Origin: Favolaschia claudopus
Taxonomy: Eukaryota > Basidiomycota > Agaricomycetes > Agaricales > Mycenaceae
Assembly: GCA_037176885.1 (NCBI GenBank)
Contig: JAWWNJ010000074.1
Span: 806,001-870,000, forward strand
Direction of reading: 5' to 3'
DNA length: 64,000 nucleotides
The notes under the pieces are model-generated. The model had not been told where the DNA came from, did no database searches, and saw only the letters and a list, made by a program, of their open reading frames with translations. Position numbers and translations under genes: made by a program. The first letter of the stretch is position 1. The number at the start of each line of letters is the position of its first letter. Shown one piece after another: positions 31,498 to 42,070 of the stretch.

Positions 31498-33596
31498 ATG
31501 AGATGACTGAGCCAAGTGATGGACCGAGCGGTACACACTTAGCTCAAGATACATATGTCGAAGATGTATGGGATAAGACTTACAGCGAGCGAAGGGATCG
31601 GTATAAGCAGAATGTGTCCATGCCAACCTCCGTTGAAGCTTCAAAATCTGTAACAGAGAGTTCCAAAGAGGGCGGAGCTTGTATTTCCAATGGGAGCGAG
31701 TTCCGAAATGCAGCTGAACAGACAATGGAAATCAGACAAGATATTCGAGGTTCGGAGCCGGAGAAAAACATAGACATTGAGACTCACATAGCAAAGTGGA
31801 CTCTGAATAAGGAGCAGGCGCACGCATTCCGGATAATTGCAGAGCATAGCCTGCAGCCTCAACCTGAACAATTGCGAATGTTCCTAGCAGGTCCCGGCGG
31901 TACCGGAAAATCTCGAGTAATTGATGCATTGCGTGACTTCTTTGAGCTCAGAGGGCAATCACGACGGTTTAGACTTGCTGCCTACACAGGTGTTGCTGCC
32001 CGAAACATCGGAGGAATGACATTACATGCCGCATTGTGCTTGAAACAGCGATCAAATGGCTCTACACAAATCAAAACCCGCCGAGACTTGACTGCGATGT
32101 GGGAAGGGGTTGATTATCTATTCGTCGATGAGGTTTCAATGGTTGGATGTGCGCTGATGCTCAACATTAGCCAAGCTCTCAACGAAGCAAAAGGGAATGT
32201 CTCACCATTCGGAGGCGTGAATGTCATATTTGCCGGAGATTTTGCCCAACTTCCACCGGTGGGCGAGACGAAACTGTTTGCGAAGATCAATACATCCTCT
32301 GAAAGCGCAGCTGGGAAAAAAGGACAAGAAAATATAATGGGGAAACTACTCTGGCTGTCAGTGAACACCGTTGTCATGTTGAAACGAATTGAACGAGTGC
32401 GACGAAGACGAAATCCAGCGACAGGTGAACTTGATGAAGCCGATCCAGAAGCCGTTGAATTTGTAGATCTGCTTGGCCGACTACGTGAAGGAAGGTGCAC
32501 TGTCGAGGACTTTGACTGACTCAACTCACGATTGATCACACAATTACGCCCTGATTGGAACGAGCCGCGATTGAATAATCTTCCTGTTATAGTATCACAA
32601 AATGAGCTCAAAGATGCATTGAATGAGAAGGCAGCTAAGGTATACGCACATAAAACTGCGAAAGATCTTCATTGGTATCACGCTACGGACACACGAAGCA
32701 ACGGGACAGTTATATCAGACGACTCCTTGAAAGATCACCTTATGAATAAACTTCACTCTGGTCAGACCAGTTATCGTCTTGGCCGTCTCCCTCTTGCGAT
32801 GGGAATGCCCGTAATGATCACACAGAATTTCGATGTACAGAATGGCATTGTGAACGGAACTACGGGAATTGTAAAGCAGATACGCTACAAACTGAACGAA
32901 TCAGGCGAAAGAGTTGCTACCTCTTGCATAGTATACGTACCTGACATGACAGGACCAGCCCTCCCGAGCCTACCTCCAAAGCACGCTGCTGTTTTGGCCG
33001 AAACCGTCGACATGACCTTCACACACCCAGACTCCCACAAAAAGTGTGTCATAAGACGAACGCAGCTCCCGTTGGTTCCGGCATTTGCTATGACGGCGCA
33101 CAAAGCTCAGGGTAAGACAATGGAGGCAATAATCGTCGACTTGGAGAGCACGAGAGGGACGGAGGCGCCTTACGTCATGCTCTCACGCGCCAAATCTCTT
33201 GACGGCATCTTCATCCTTCGACCCTTCAGCCTCAGCACCATCCAATGCCATCCCAGTCAAGATGTGCGAGCCGAATACAAGAGACTCGACATACTCAGTC
33301 ACCAAACCACCATGAACTTGGGGACAACAGCTGAAGCCTCAGAATCTCAAACCGGCGGTAATGGTGGAGCTAGACGCCTAGCGGCTTTGCAAGCGACAAT
33401 GTCGCGCTTGATCGGTGGTCAACCTGCAACTGTGCCTGCACGCAGACGGCAAAATGTGCGACGACGGCCCAATGTTCGAGTGCAAGCCGAAAGCAAAATG
33501 GATATCGAGACAGTAGCTACTGTGCCCCGACCGCAGAAGCGACGTGCAGAAGAGGAGGAGCCTATGCGTCATGCGAGGTCTCGCAAACGGAGGTAA
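31498..33596 (+). pseudogene. Helitron PIF1-like helicase fragment
   Basis: After the hAT element the frame continues through WTLNKEQAHAFRIIAEH, Walker A GPGGTGKS (31890s), FVDEVSMVG (Walker B), GDFAQLPPVG and, past an in-frame TGA at 32517-32519, RLPLAMGMPVMITQNFDVQN, AFAMTAHKAQGKTM and YVMLSRAKSLDG. These are the SF1B PIF1 motifs used by eukaryotic Helitrons for unwinding. A basic tail (KRRAEEEEPMRHARSRKRR) ends at 33596. The Rep part is missing here; an unrelated-position Rep lies at 54-58 kb on the other strand. Disrupted by the TGA and the hAT insertion. Confidence 0.9.
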
Positions 33597-33917
33597 TTCA
33601 TATTGGTGCATCGGTAATTACCTTTTCGCTGTTGCTGTTCGATGCTCTACAGCCTGATTTCAGTTCCCCAGGTTTCATTCATCCCGTAATTGCTGCAACC
33701 GCTGCTCCACCTGCAAATTTTCGACTTTGCGAGATATGTAACGATAAGGGATTTCCCTTTTTCCGTCGCTTGGAAGTCAATTGTAACTTGGAGTCATGGT
33801 TTAGCGACTCGCCGATCCTCTCCACGATGCCCGAGCTCTGGCTCACTTTTTTTTCTTCGAGTCGCACGGCTGTCGGTGCATGACCCCACCTAACGCCATA
33901 TAAATCCCCTCAACACG
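33597..33917. other. no gene recognised
   Basis: No convincing ORF. I looked for a Helitron 3' hairpin with CTRR here and did not find a clear one. Confidence 0.4.
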
Positions 33918-34684
33918 ATGGGGTCTGTCGCATTCTTCTCCCTTCCTTGTTCCCTTCCACTTCATTGTCCTCACACCACCAACTCGAATACTCGCCACAT
34001 ATGGATCTCATTGGCAGCCGTCGTAACGAACCCCAGCCTGGTCCTGGGGGTGTAATGACTCGTCTGTTTGCGACACATTCATTAAAACGAAAGCCACAAG
34101 CCTCGGCAACCACAAGTTTGGAGGCACTTTCGACCACTCATTCGACTTCTCTGGAATCTACGGGAGCTACAAGTTCACTGACGAATCGCGTCGCAAGTTC
34201 ACGACCAATGTTGTCGGCGAGATTGGATCGGAAGCCGAGGGGACATGGCTTGGAGCTGGCGCGAAAAACCTGCCTGCGGACAAACTGGTATCAATGCTTT
34301 AATCTTTTCTTAATTTCGTGCCTCGAATCTGACTTGCGGATAGCCCCTCACAGAATCGTCCAAGCCACACCGTTGGATCCTCGCTTTGAGGGCTCCCACT
34401 GCAGGGCGGAAGGTCCTTCGCGGGGGTCACACCAACTCCCTTGCGACTTTGGACGAGATTACAAGCGACTGTCACGGAGAGGGTGTTGGAGGGGACTTGG
34501 GTATGTATGAGACTGGTCTGCTCTTACGCACCAGGCCTTGGGATGTTGGTATATTTCCCTCCTCTGCCATCACGCATTTCAATATGCCAATCAACGGAGT
34601 GAGGATTTCGATTGTGCTTCATTCTGATATATATGGGGAGAGGTGGGTGGCGAACAAGAATGGTTGGGAGAACAATGAGTGAGT
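33918..34684 (+). pseudogene. hypothetical protein fragment, two exons
   Basis: A frame around 34107-34290 reads NHKFGGTFDHSFDFSGIYGS, RRKFTTNVVGEIGSEAEGTW and GAGAKNLPADKL, then a probable intron. A second exon (about 34338-34684) reads RAPTAGRKVLRGGHTNSL, RTRPWDVGIFPSSAITHFNM, PINGVRISIVLHSD and NGWENNE. The HFNM..GVR.S.VLHSD pattern occurs in many agaricomycete proteins of unknown function. I see no single continuous start-to-end model, so it may be a degenerate copy. No function is assigned. Confidence 0.5.
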
Positions 34685-34865
34685 CTTATCTCTATAAGCT
34701 TTCTTCCCTTGTACTAAGCTTATTGAAATAGAGATCCGGTGTTGCAAGCAGTGGCTGCTACAGTTGCAAATGCTTCAACGTAGAAGTAGAATTGACTAGT
34801 TTTCTTTCTTGTTACACCTCTTAGAATTCACACCGAGTTTACAAGAAACGCATTAATTGACATTA

Positions 34866-35067
34866 GAGGCTTTGCGGTAGCCACTGGTGGCTATTGGTGG
34901 CTAATTTTTCTCGGGACCGGATGTCAGCCTCTGGGGGGATTAGCCACCATTTGTACGTCCTATTGACAGGATGCAGTGGTGGCTACCTTGAGCCTTGAGC
35001 CGGAGGCTCAAAGAACTATTGCACACGAGGAGCTACGAATAGCCACCGGTGGCTACCGCAAAGTCTC
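34866..35067. mobile_element. 202-bp TA-flanked MITE
   Basis: Ends GAGGCTTTGCGGTAGCCAC and GTGGCTACCGCAAAGTCTC, flanked by TA (34864-34865, 35068-35069). The interior repeats GGTGGCTA/TAGCCACC several times. Mariner-type by TSD. Confidence 0.85.
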
Positions 35068-35356
35068 TATTGATAAACAAAAGGGGAGAGAGAAGTGAAC
35101 TAAGGTATGGAATTAGAGGGGGGTATTGTAAGTAAGCAAGCCAAGGAAAGAAAGAGACCGCGGAGAGACAAGGAGACAAGGCGACAAGGGAAAAGATGAT
35201 GTAAGGGATTAGGTAGGAGAGATTGATAGCGTATAAGGACTGGATGGTATTTGAGAGAGACAGTTGAGTAGCAGAAGATAGCGTAGTAGGTAAATCAAGG
35301 AGAGTACCAGAATTGCTTCCTCGTCCCAGGCGACAAAGTTCTTGGCACTACAACAT

Positions 35357-36486
35357 TGTAGCAATGCTGCGGGTAGAGCGGATGGGACGTTGAGGCAGGT
35401 CTAGAGTTGGGAGTGCTGAAGTTGTGGCCTGGGTAAAGGGAGGTTCAAATTCTGCTTCTTCGCTGTCACTGTCGGAAATGGAAATCGCGGGGTCGGGGGA
35501 GAGAGACCCTGTAGAATGTCAAGACCAGGAGAAAGCCTAGATAAGAATGCAAACTCACCTGTCTCTGAGACAGACTTAGCACGTTGTTTTCCGAGAGCTT
35601 TCTTGCTCTTCGGGGGAGTGTCTGTAAACAAAGTAAGCTAAGGGAAAGGGCAGAGAAATAAATCAACCCAGTTACCGTCATGATTAACTCACGGTTCTTC
35701 CGCTTCTGACTCCTCCATGGAAAAGAGGTCCTCTTCCCCCTCTGACATCTCTACGTCGGGAGCCACACATCATAGTCCCCCAAACTTCAGAGGGGATGAC
35801 ATGGTGAGTCGCTACAGGAGGATGAATCAATGTCGGATATATTGTGCAGGAAATTGCTCACCCAAAAAAATTCTATGTTGCTGAGGCCTTGCTGTGCCAA
35901 AGTATCGGCTCATTTCAGCGCCGTCAGCTGGTGAGTGGGGGGAAACAGAGAGGGTGGCATTGTTTCGAATGAGAAACTGCCAGTGAGACTCCCCAGCCTT
36001 CAAGGGGAAATGTTTGTCGAGATATAAGAAGAGGGAGACAAAGAGTCCCCGGAGAAAAGTGTCGACATCACCCGCCGTAAGCCCTGTATTGATAGAGAGT
36101 TCTGTCTTGAGGTTGTTGACGGCCAGGCCTCGAGTCTCTAGAAGAGCGATGATCTTGGATGAGGAAGGATTGGGTGGGATAGTGGAGGTAAGGAAAGTCG
36201 ATGTCGAAGCTTGAGTGCCAGCTTTCTGAGTGAGGATTTGGCTTGGATTATAATACTGGGATATGATATCAGAGGGAGAGATTGAAGGCTTTGGGACTGC
36301 CGGGGGTGGCTCCGTCGTTGGTGGTGTTGCAGGTGGCAAAATGGGGGCTGCCACTAAAGTAGCGTCTGGATGAAACCCCTCGAGGTGAGCACATGTACAC
36401 TGGAAAGTTCCAGGCTGCTCAATGAATCTGCGGCAACGACACTGGGTGCCTCGATCGTTTTCCCCAGAGCAATACTGAGGATCCAT
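35357..36486 (-). CDS. hypothetical cysteine-rich multi-exon protein
   Basis: Exon 1 (36486-35862) starts MDPQYCSGENDRGTQCRCRR and has a Cys/His cluster (CSGE..CRCRR..FQCTCAHLEGFHPD) that could bind zinc, a Pro-rich linker and a conserved-looking block (LLETRGLAVNNLKTELS, YLDKHFPLKAG). Probable 50-bp intron 35861-35812. Later exons include ATHHVIPSEVWGTMM, DVEMSEGEEDLFSMEESEAE (acidic), TPPKSKKALGKQRAKSVSE (basic) and SPDPAISISDSDSEEAEFEP, ending near 35357. Between GTMMCGSR and PDVEM the phase does not match, so there is an extra intron or a one-base defect. Similar Cys-rich-headed orphan proteins are common in Agaricomycetes; the function is unknown. Confidence 0.5.
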
Positions 36487-36803
36487 GAAGGATTGAGCAA
36501 AGAAAGGAAAGGAAACGATTCAAAAAAAGAGAGAGTTGATGTAGCGGGAGACAAAGAAAAAAACAGCCTTTGTTTGCCCTTGATATTGCCGCAATAGTGC
36601 CGTGCCATTTGTGCCGACTCCTTCATGCTTGTCATCACCGCCGCTTCGCCTAAAGGATGGGTACGTTACGTTTCAATATCAATATCCCTAAAGTAGGTTC
36701 CAGTGTTCACTCAGCCTTAATAGCCACATAGTGTGTGTATGAAAAGAAAAGGCCACCTCTAACAACTAGAGAGGAGTGGAATTAATCATCGGTAGACATA
36801 TAA

Positions 36804-36947
36804 GGCTCCATTCGGCTGTTGTGTCTTAGCGTCACTTAGCGTCACTTTGGAGCACTTGGGAAAAATTCCACGCCAAACTTTTGGTGAGAAATACTCTTAA
36901 GTGACGTCAAGTGCTCCGACTCGGAAGTGACGCAACCGAATGGAGCC
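36804..36947. mobile_element. PIF/Harbinger-like MITE, TSD TAA
   Basis: 144 bp with termini GGCTCCATTCGG and CCGAATGGAGCC identical to the 12876-13003 member, flanked by TAA (36801-36803, 36948-36950). The interior shares GTCACTT and GTGACG words but is otherwise diverged. Confidence 0.88.
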
Positions 36948-36950
36948 TAA

Positions 36951-38894
36951 TAAGGCACTTGTATAGTAAGCAGCGACATTGGCTGACTTTCCAGGAATCC
37001 AAAAGTCGGTGGTTCTGCATGCAAGGGCTTCAGCCTGTGGAATTGAAGGAATTATCTTGCTTGAGTACTGTGAGGAGTCAGGCGCCAGACTCAAAGTTCA
37101 AAGGAAGAGAGGTTGAGAAACAAGGAAAGACATGAGCGGTGTTGATGTGGGCGGCGGGCCCGAGACAGGTCCCGGACGCCCCGCACTACCGCATTTGGAA
37201 GAGCCATCACTAGGGTTAGCACAGCCACACCCCGAGAAAGTATCAAACACCTTCCAAGATTTTATACTTGCGCCCTTCAAAAAAATATACCTACCCAATA
37301 TTCTCTCACTTCAAGCTCAACTTTTTATTTTCTACACCCGACTTTATATTATCATCTTCACCAACTTTATTCTAACACCTCTGTTTTGCAATTACACTCA
37401 AGTAAAAACAAATTCCCTCCTCGACATTTTTACTCTCCAAGTTGAAAGTTATATACCTCAGTGGACTTTTGCACGCATTTTCCCTAGATTATATGCCAAA
37501 CCACACATTATACCCCTGTTTTTTTAAAAGTGCAAACTGACCGCCATACATCCGCTCAAAACTCACAATAAATACTTTTTCCGCGGGGCCGATTTGAGAC
37601 ATCAGTGATGCAATCAATCAACCAGTCATATGAGCTTACGGAACATGCCTAATTTAGGTCACCACTGATCTACTCCCTCATTTTATATGCTCTCAGAGAC
37701 CTGTGACCTCGCTGCTACACCAATTGAGGTTTCCTGGTATGTTAATAACTCTGCCTGGCCCCAATTGTGCAGCAAAAAATACAATTTAAATTTAAATTTT
37801 TTCCTTCGAGACATCAATGATCCCATCAATGATGGGACCTATTTGGTGGTGTTTAGGCCGAGCGCACCATAGCTGCACGATATTCAGCCTGTGCGTAATT
37901 CTGCTGACAGCACTTCCCAAAACGGTCTAACTTGTCAAAAGTTCGCTGAAAGTGCGCAAAGGGCCAGGTTTCTCGACACCCAGGAACTCAAAAAGATTGG
38001 CTCTACCAAATTTTCTACCTAATAGTCTGCAGAAGATTCAAGATGAGCTACTTGAGGCTCTCGACCCGTTTTGGGACGTAACAGTCATCCTTATTACGCA
38101 GTATGCTCAAACCTCTTAAAGCACTGATATTCGACGCAGAAATGTGACTTGAACTGCACAGATAGACTGGAACTGCACTATAGAGGTAGACTCTGCCCAA
38201 ATTTTGTCAAGTTCCGCTGTAGAAGCAAGCAGAATGAGAGGAGGTAAAGTCCACATACTGTGGGAAAACTCCATCAATTTTGATAGAGCCATGGTACGGA
38301 CCGTACGGTTATGTGGCCGCTGATTGTTCCAGACTCTTATTATAATTTATAAGGTAGGGGACAGACAAATACGGTTGCCCCACGTGATTTCACTACATAT
38401 GTCACCGTCCTCGCTCGCGCTATCACCGGTGTTTTTGTCAAGACATTCGGATCTCTTTGGTCCTCTCTCACAGCCCTTCCTCTCTCGGGCCCTTGACTTC
38501 ATGTCGGGCACGTCTTGACTTCATGTCAGACATCGTCGTACACCATACTGGATCTAGTACCAGCTCCCGTTCTCAACTCTCCCGTGCATTCCAGCTTCGC
38601 ATGGGATGGAACCGACCTCTCAGCGCTTCTCTATCACATTCCAGCCCATGGCTCAGCGAAACTTCTCCGCTTTTCGCATTCATTTGTTGCTCTACCTTTG
38701 CCTCGTCTATGGTGATCTTCTCAAGACCTGATTCCGCAACTGCGCTTTGTTCGTCGAAACGCACGGGGAACTCTGGCCAGTAACTTGTTAACGAGGAGCG
38801 GAAAGATACTGCAATGGTGTGTTATCTACTCTCTTTCTTTTCTTTCTTTCTGTCTTCGTCCTCCTCCCACTCGCGGGACCACTATGGCGACGCG
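36951..38894. other. no convincing gene
   Basis: The 131-residue frame at 37132-37527 is a low-complexity hydrophobic reading of AT/pyrimidine-rich DNA. A frame near 38560-38720 has no family match I can name. A word GACTTCATGTC is repeated at about 38495 and 38517. No transposon ends were recognised. Confidence 0.4.
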
Positions 38895-38915
38895 CACAGC
38901 CACGCTGAGAATTTT

Positions 38916-39983
38916 TTACGTTTTCCGCATAGTTTCTAAAAGCGCTGTAAGAGCTGTCGGTACTCTTCCAACGCGAGCATTATTTGCGAGCATCTCTTTG
39001 TCATAGATCTCGTAATTCCGCTCGGTCTCGTTTAGTCCATGCGACTGAAACGTCACAGGTCTCCACACACCCTCCTGCTCCTGACTGAGGACGGCACCCG
39101 TCGCTCCGTCTGACGCGTCTGCCTCTAGACGGAATGTCCCATCGTCCGTTGGCAAAGCCAGCACCACGTCATCCGCAATACGGTCCTTCAGCGCTGGAAG
39201 GCCGCCTTCTGCTCCGGTCTCCAGGACCATCCTCCCTTTCCGGTTAACTTAGTTAACGGTTTGGCGGCTTCGCTGAAGGCGCGCACAAACCGGCGGTAGA
39301 AGTTTACAAATCCCAAGAACGCTTTACGTTCTGGGGTTCGGGCCACTCCATGATCACGCGGATCTTGACTGGATCCATCCGCATGGAATTCTGGGAAATA
39401 ATCGCACCAAGATACTCTATCTCTGTTTTTTTTTCAAAATCGCATTTTTCTGGTTTTGAATATAATTTATGTTTTTGTAGAGTTTTCAGTACTCTTTTTG
39501 TGATTATGCGGTGCTCCTCCAGAGTATTGGTGACAATCAAGATATCATCGAGGTAGACCACCACATGACCCTCATTGATGAGATCTCTAAGGATGTCGTT
39601 CATCATGGTCTGGAACGTGGCGGGTGAGTTAGTCAGCCCGAAGAACATCACGAGCGGCTCGAATAGCCCTGAATGCCGCCTTCCACTCATCACCCTCTCT
39701 GCTGCGGACATTGTTATATCCCCAGCGTATGTCTATGTAGCTTAGAGAATATCTTTGCCCCTCGGAATTTATTGACTAGCTCCGATATCAATGGGAGAGG
39801 ATACCGGTTTTTGACGGTCATCTCGTTCAACTTACGGTAGTCCTGTACCGGTCGAAGGGACCCGTCCTTCTTTTTAACGAAGAAGAACGCCGACGCCATC
39901 GGTGATTTCGAGGGTTGGATCCGGCCGCTTTTCAAATTTTCCTCCAGAAAATCATTCAACTTCTCCTGCTCGCTCAGCGACAT
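38916..39983 (-). pseudogene. Ty3/Gypsy RT-RNase H relic
   Basis: Minus-strand order: [20 protein letters not shown] then [20 protein letters not shown] (RT N-part, 39983-39720). A frameshifted segment follows with [10 protein letters not shown], then MFFGLTNSPATFQTMMND, VVYLDDILIVT (catalytic YLDD) and [15 protein letters not shown] (39700-39304). Then the RNase H start RLEADASDGATGAVLSQEQ and ETERNYEIYDKEML (39150-38990). At least two frameshifts break the reading. Protease, integrase and LTRs are not present nearby. This is an old Gypsy fragment. Confidence 0.9.
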
Positions 39984-39989
39984 CCGAAC

Positions 39990-41149
39990 TTCAACTTGAA
40001 TTGGATGGGTTAGCGAACTGAGGGGTAGTTTTCAAGCCAAATGGGAGGTGTGGAGGAGGCAAATTAGCGGGCATCGGGAGATTTCAGCACAGGAAATTGG
40101 CCCGTGAAACAGTGAGAATTGTCTTCTCTCAGCTCCAGGGCAAAAAAAAACTAGGGTTAGACGGAAGAACGAGAAAGACGCAACCGCGTCGCGTCATTTG
40201 GTTCAGTTTGCAACGCCTTCGCCGAGTTGCCGGCGTTGACGTGAGAGAAAAGACAAAGATCTTGAAAACCATTCGCTGGTCCTATGTCTTTATCTCCGAA
40301 AGACATAGGAAGAAACACTGTCTGAGCCTGGGAAGACAGTGTGCCGTTTTGTTAGCCGTGGGCCTGTGGGATCCCCTCGTCTGGGCGTCTCTTTTTGGGT
40401 TCATCCTCGCGCATCCCATCACCCCACGACCTGGGCGCCAGCGGCGAAGGCTCATCGCCGCTGTGTGTTCCCCACACCCATATCTATGTGGCTGTCCCAT
40501 TGCCGAAACGAACGAAGCAATGAACAAAATTTGAAATCAGAGGATCCGATGGGGGGCAGTGAAATTGAATCAGCGTAGGCCAATGGGACTCTGTAGGGGT
40601 CAGCGGCGGCGTGAGCGAAGAACGAAGCGTGCTTACGGAAGGACTGGAGATTGGCTCGAAAGCGACGATACCCACGAGGGCTTTGCCTTCGAGAGCGAGC
40701 GCGGCGTCGCTGCTGCTGTTCTTGTAGGTGGATCTGGAGGTGCCCAAATCGTTGGCTTCAAGCTTCGTCCTTGCCGGCTTACAAGTCCGTCGTCGGAGAA
40801 ACACTCCTGAGGTTGGGATTTTGAATCCGATTTTTTCTTTCTTTCCCTCCGTCGCCTGCGCTGGGGGGTAAATTGGAATCTTTATTCTTCCTTGCGCTGT
40901 CGCTGGGGGGCTGAGATGGGACTTGAAGCAACAACGCACCGAAGACGTTACCATGACTTGACACAACATTCCAACTTGTCTTCACGCCCATTTCCTTCTA
41001 CCTTCTCGTTAACACAACTATCCCGACGGCGTGTTCTTGCTCAAAGCTCAAACGCGTTTATTCGTTACTGAGTATCAATCGCGACAGTCTATGACGCACT
41101 TTGGATTCATTCCTGAACTGCTGAGACTGTGAGGAGCTCTCTTTTTAGA
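39990..41149. other. no convincing gene
   Basis: A minus frame at 40484-40969 (161 residues) and overlapping plus frames have no recognisable domain. Nothing repetitive was found beyond short words. Confidence 0.35.
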
Positions 41150-41999
41150 CGGCATGTATAGTCCCTCAGGCTGCACTTACCCACCTTGACGCTCGTCTGC
41201 CGAGTGTGATTGAGCGCTGGATTCGGTTTGAGCGCCGTTGGACGCGGCCGTATTTAAGGAGAAGCACACCTCCACAATCGATGACGCACTGCTTTTTAGT
41301 ACTGCTGAGATTGGGAAACCGTTGAACGTTGAGGCGAACAAAAGCTGCGAGCTTGAAGTGGCTATGAGACGAGGAAGCGCTGACGCCTCGCCGTCCAGCT
41401 GCATGCCGCTGTCGATTCGAATCTACGTGTCTGAGGGAACTACGATGAGTTGACGGACAAACACAGTTGACTGCTGGCGACGTACCTCTATTTACCGTCT
41501 TGCGTATTCCTCATAACTCTCCGAACACCACCTCGTACTCCGTCGAGCACCTCCCTCCGCTCAGCGTGTAACTTCAACCTGCTTCACAACGTGAAGAGCG
41601 ATCCTCGCTCTAGGACGCTTTCGTACAACGCGAGTTTCCTCTTGTTACGGTTAGAAAGCGTCATACCAGTGCCTTGATGCATCGGGTTGTCGTATTGGGA
41701 GTCGATGAGGCACTCCAACGTTTTCACGGATTGCCGAGATTTTTCGGAGGTCTCTTCGTAGGCGGCATGTAGTCCTACAGGCCGTCTTAACTGGCATTGG
41801 CGCTCAAGAGAGAGGGAGCGTCGTCGGACGCGGCCGCCATCGAAGAAAAGTAAATCTCCGTAGTCGACATCTTTCCGCGATTGGAGGAACCTGGAACATT
41901 GATGTGGTGGATGGCTCCGGAGCAGATGGACGAGGAAGCGCTGATGCTTAGCATCTAGCTGCACCTACGTTCCTCGATTCGAGAATAGGTTGCGTACAC
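41150..41999. repeat. diverged tandem duplication, about 600-bp period
   Basis: Segments near 41150-41415 and 41758-41980 share ordered words: GGCATGTA, CAGGC.G, TTGAGCG/TTGGCGC, GGACGCGGCCG, GACGAGGAAGCGCTGA and AGCTGCA. On the minus strand both begin an MQLD frame (41404 and 41964). This suggests two decayed copies of one exon or element. No family was recognised. Confidence 0.55.
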
Positions 42000-42070
42000 G
42001 ATGTACTGTTTGAACTGCACCACGACACTCGCCCCAGTACAGTCAACGAGACGTCGCAAATCGTCCGGAA

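Noticed and set aside
37132..37527. 131-residue frame that might be a membrane protein
   Set aside because: The hydrophobic part is a reading of T/A- and pyrimidine-rich sequence, with no family match and no supporting splice or context signal.
40484..40969. 161-residue minus frame
   Set aside because: No motif, biased composition and no splice or homology support.
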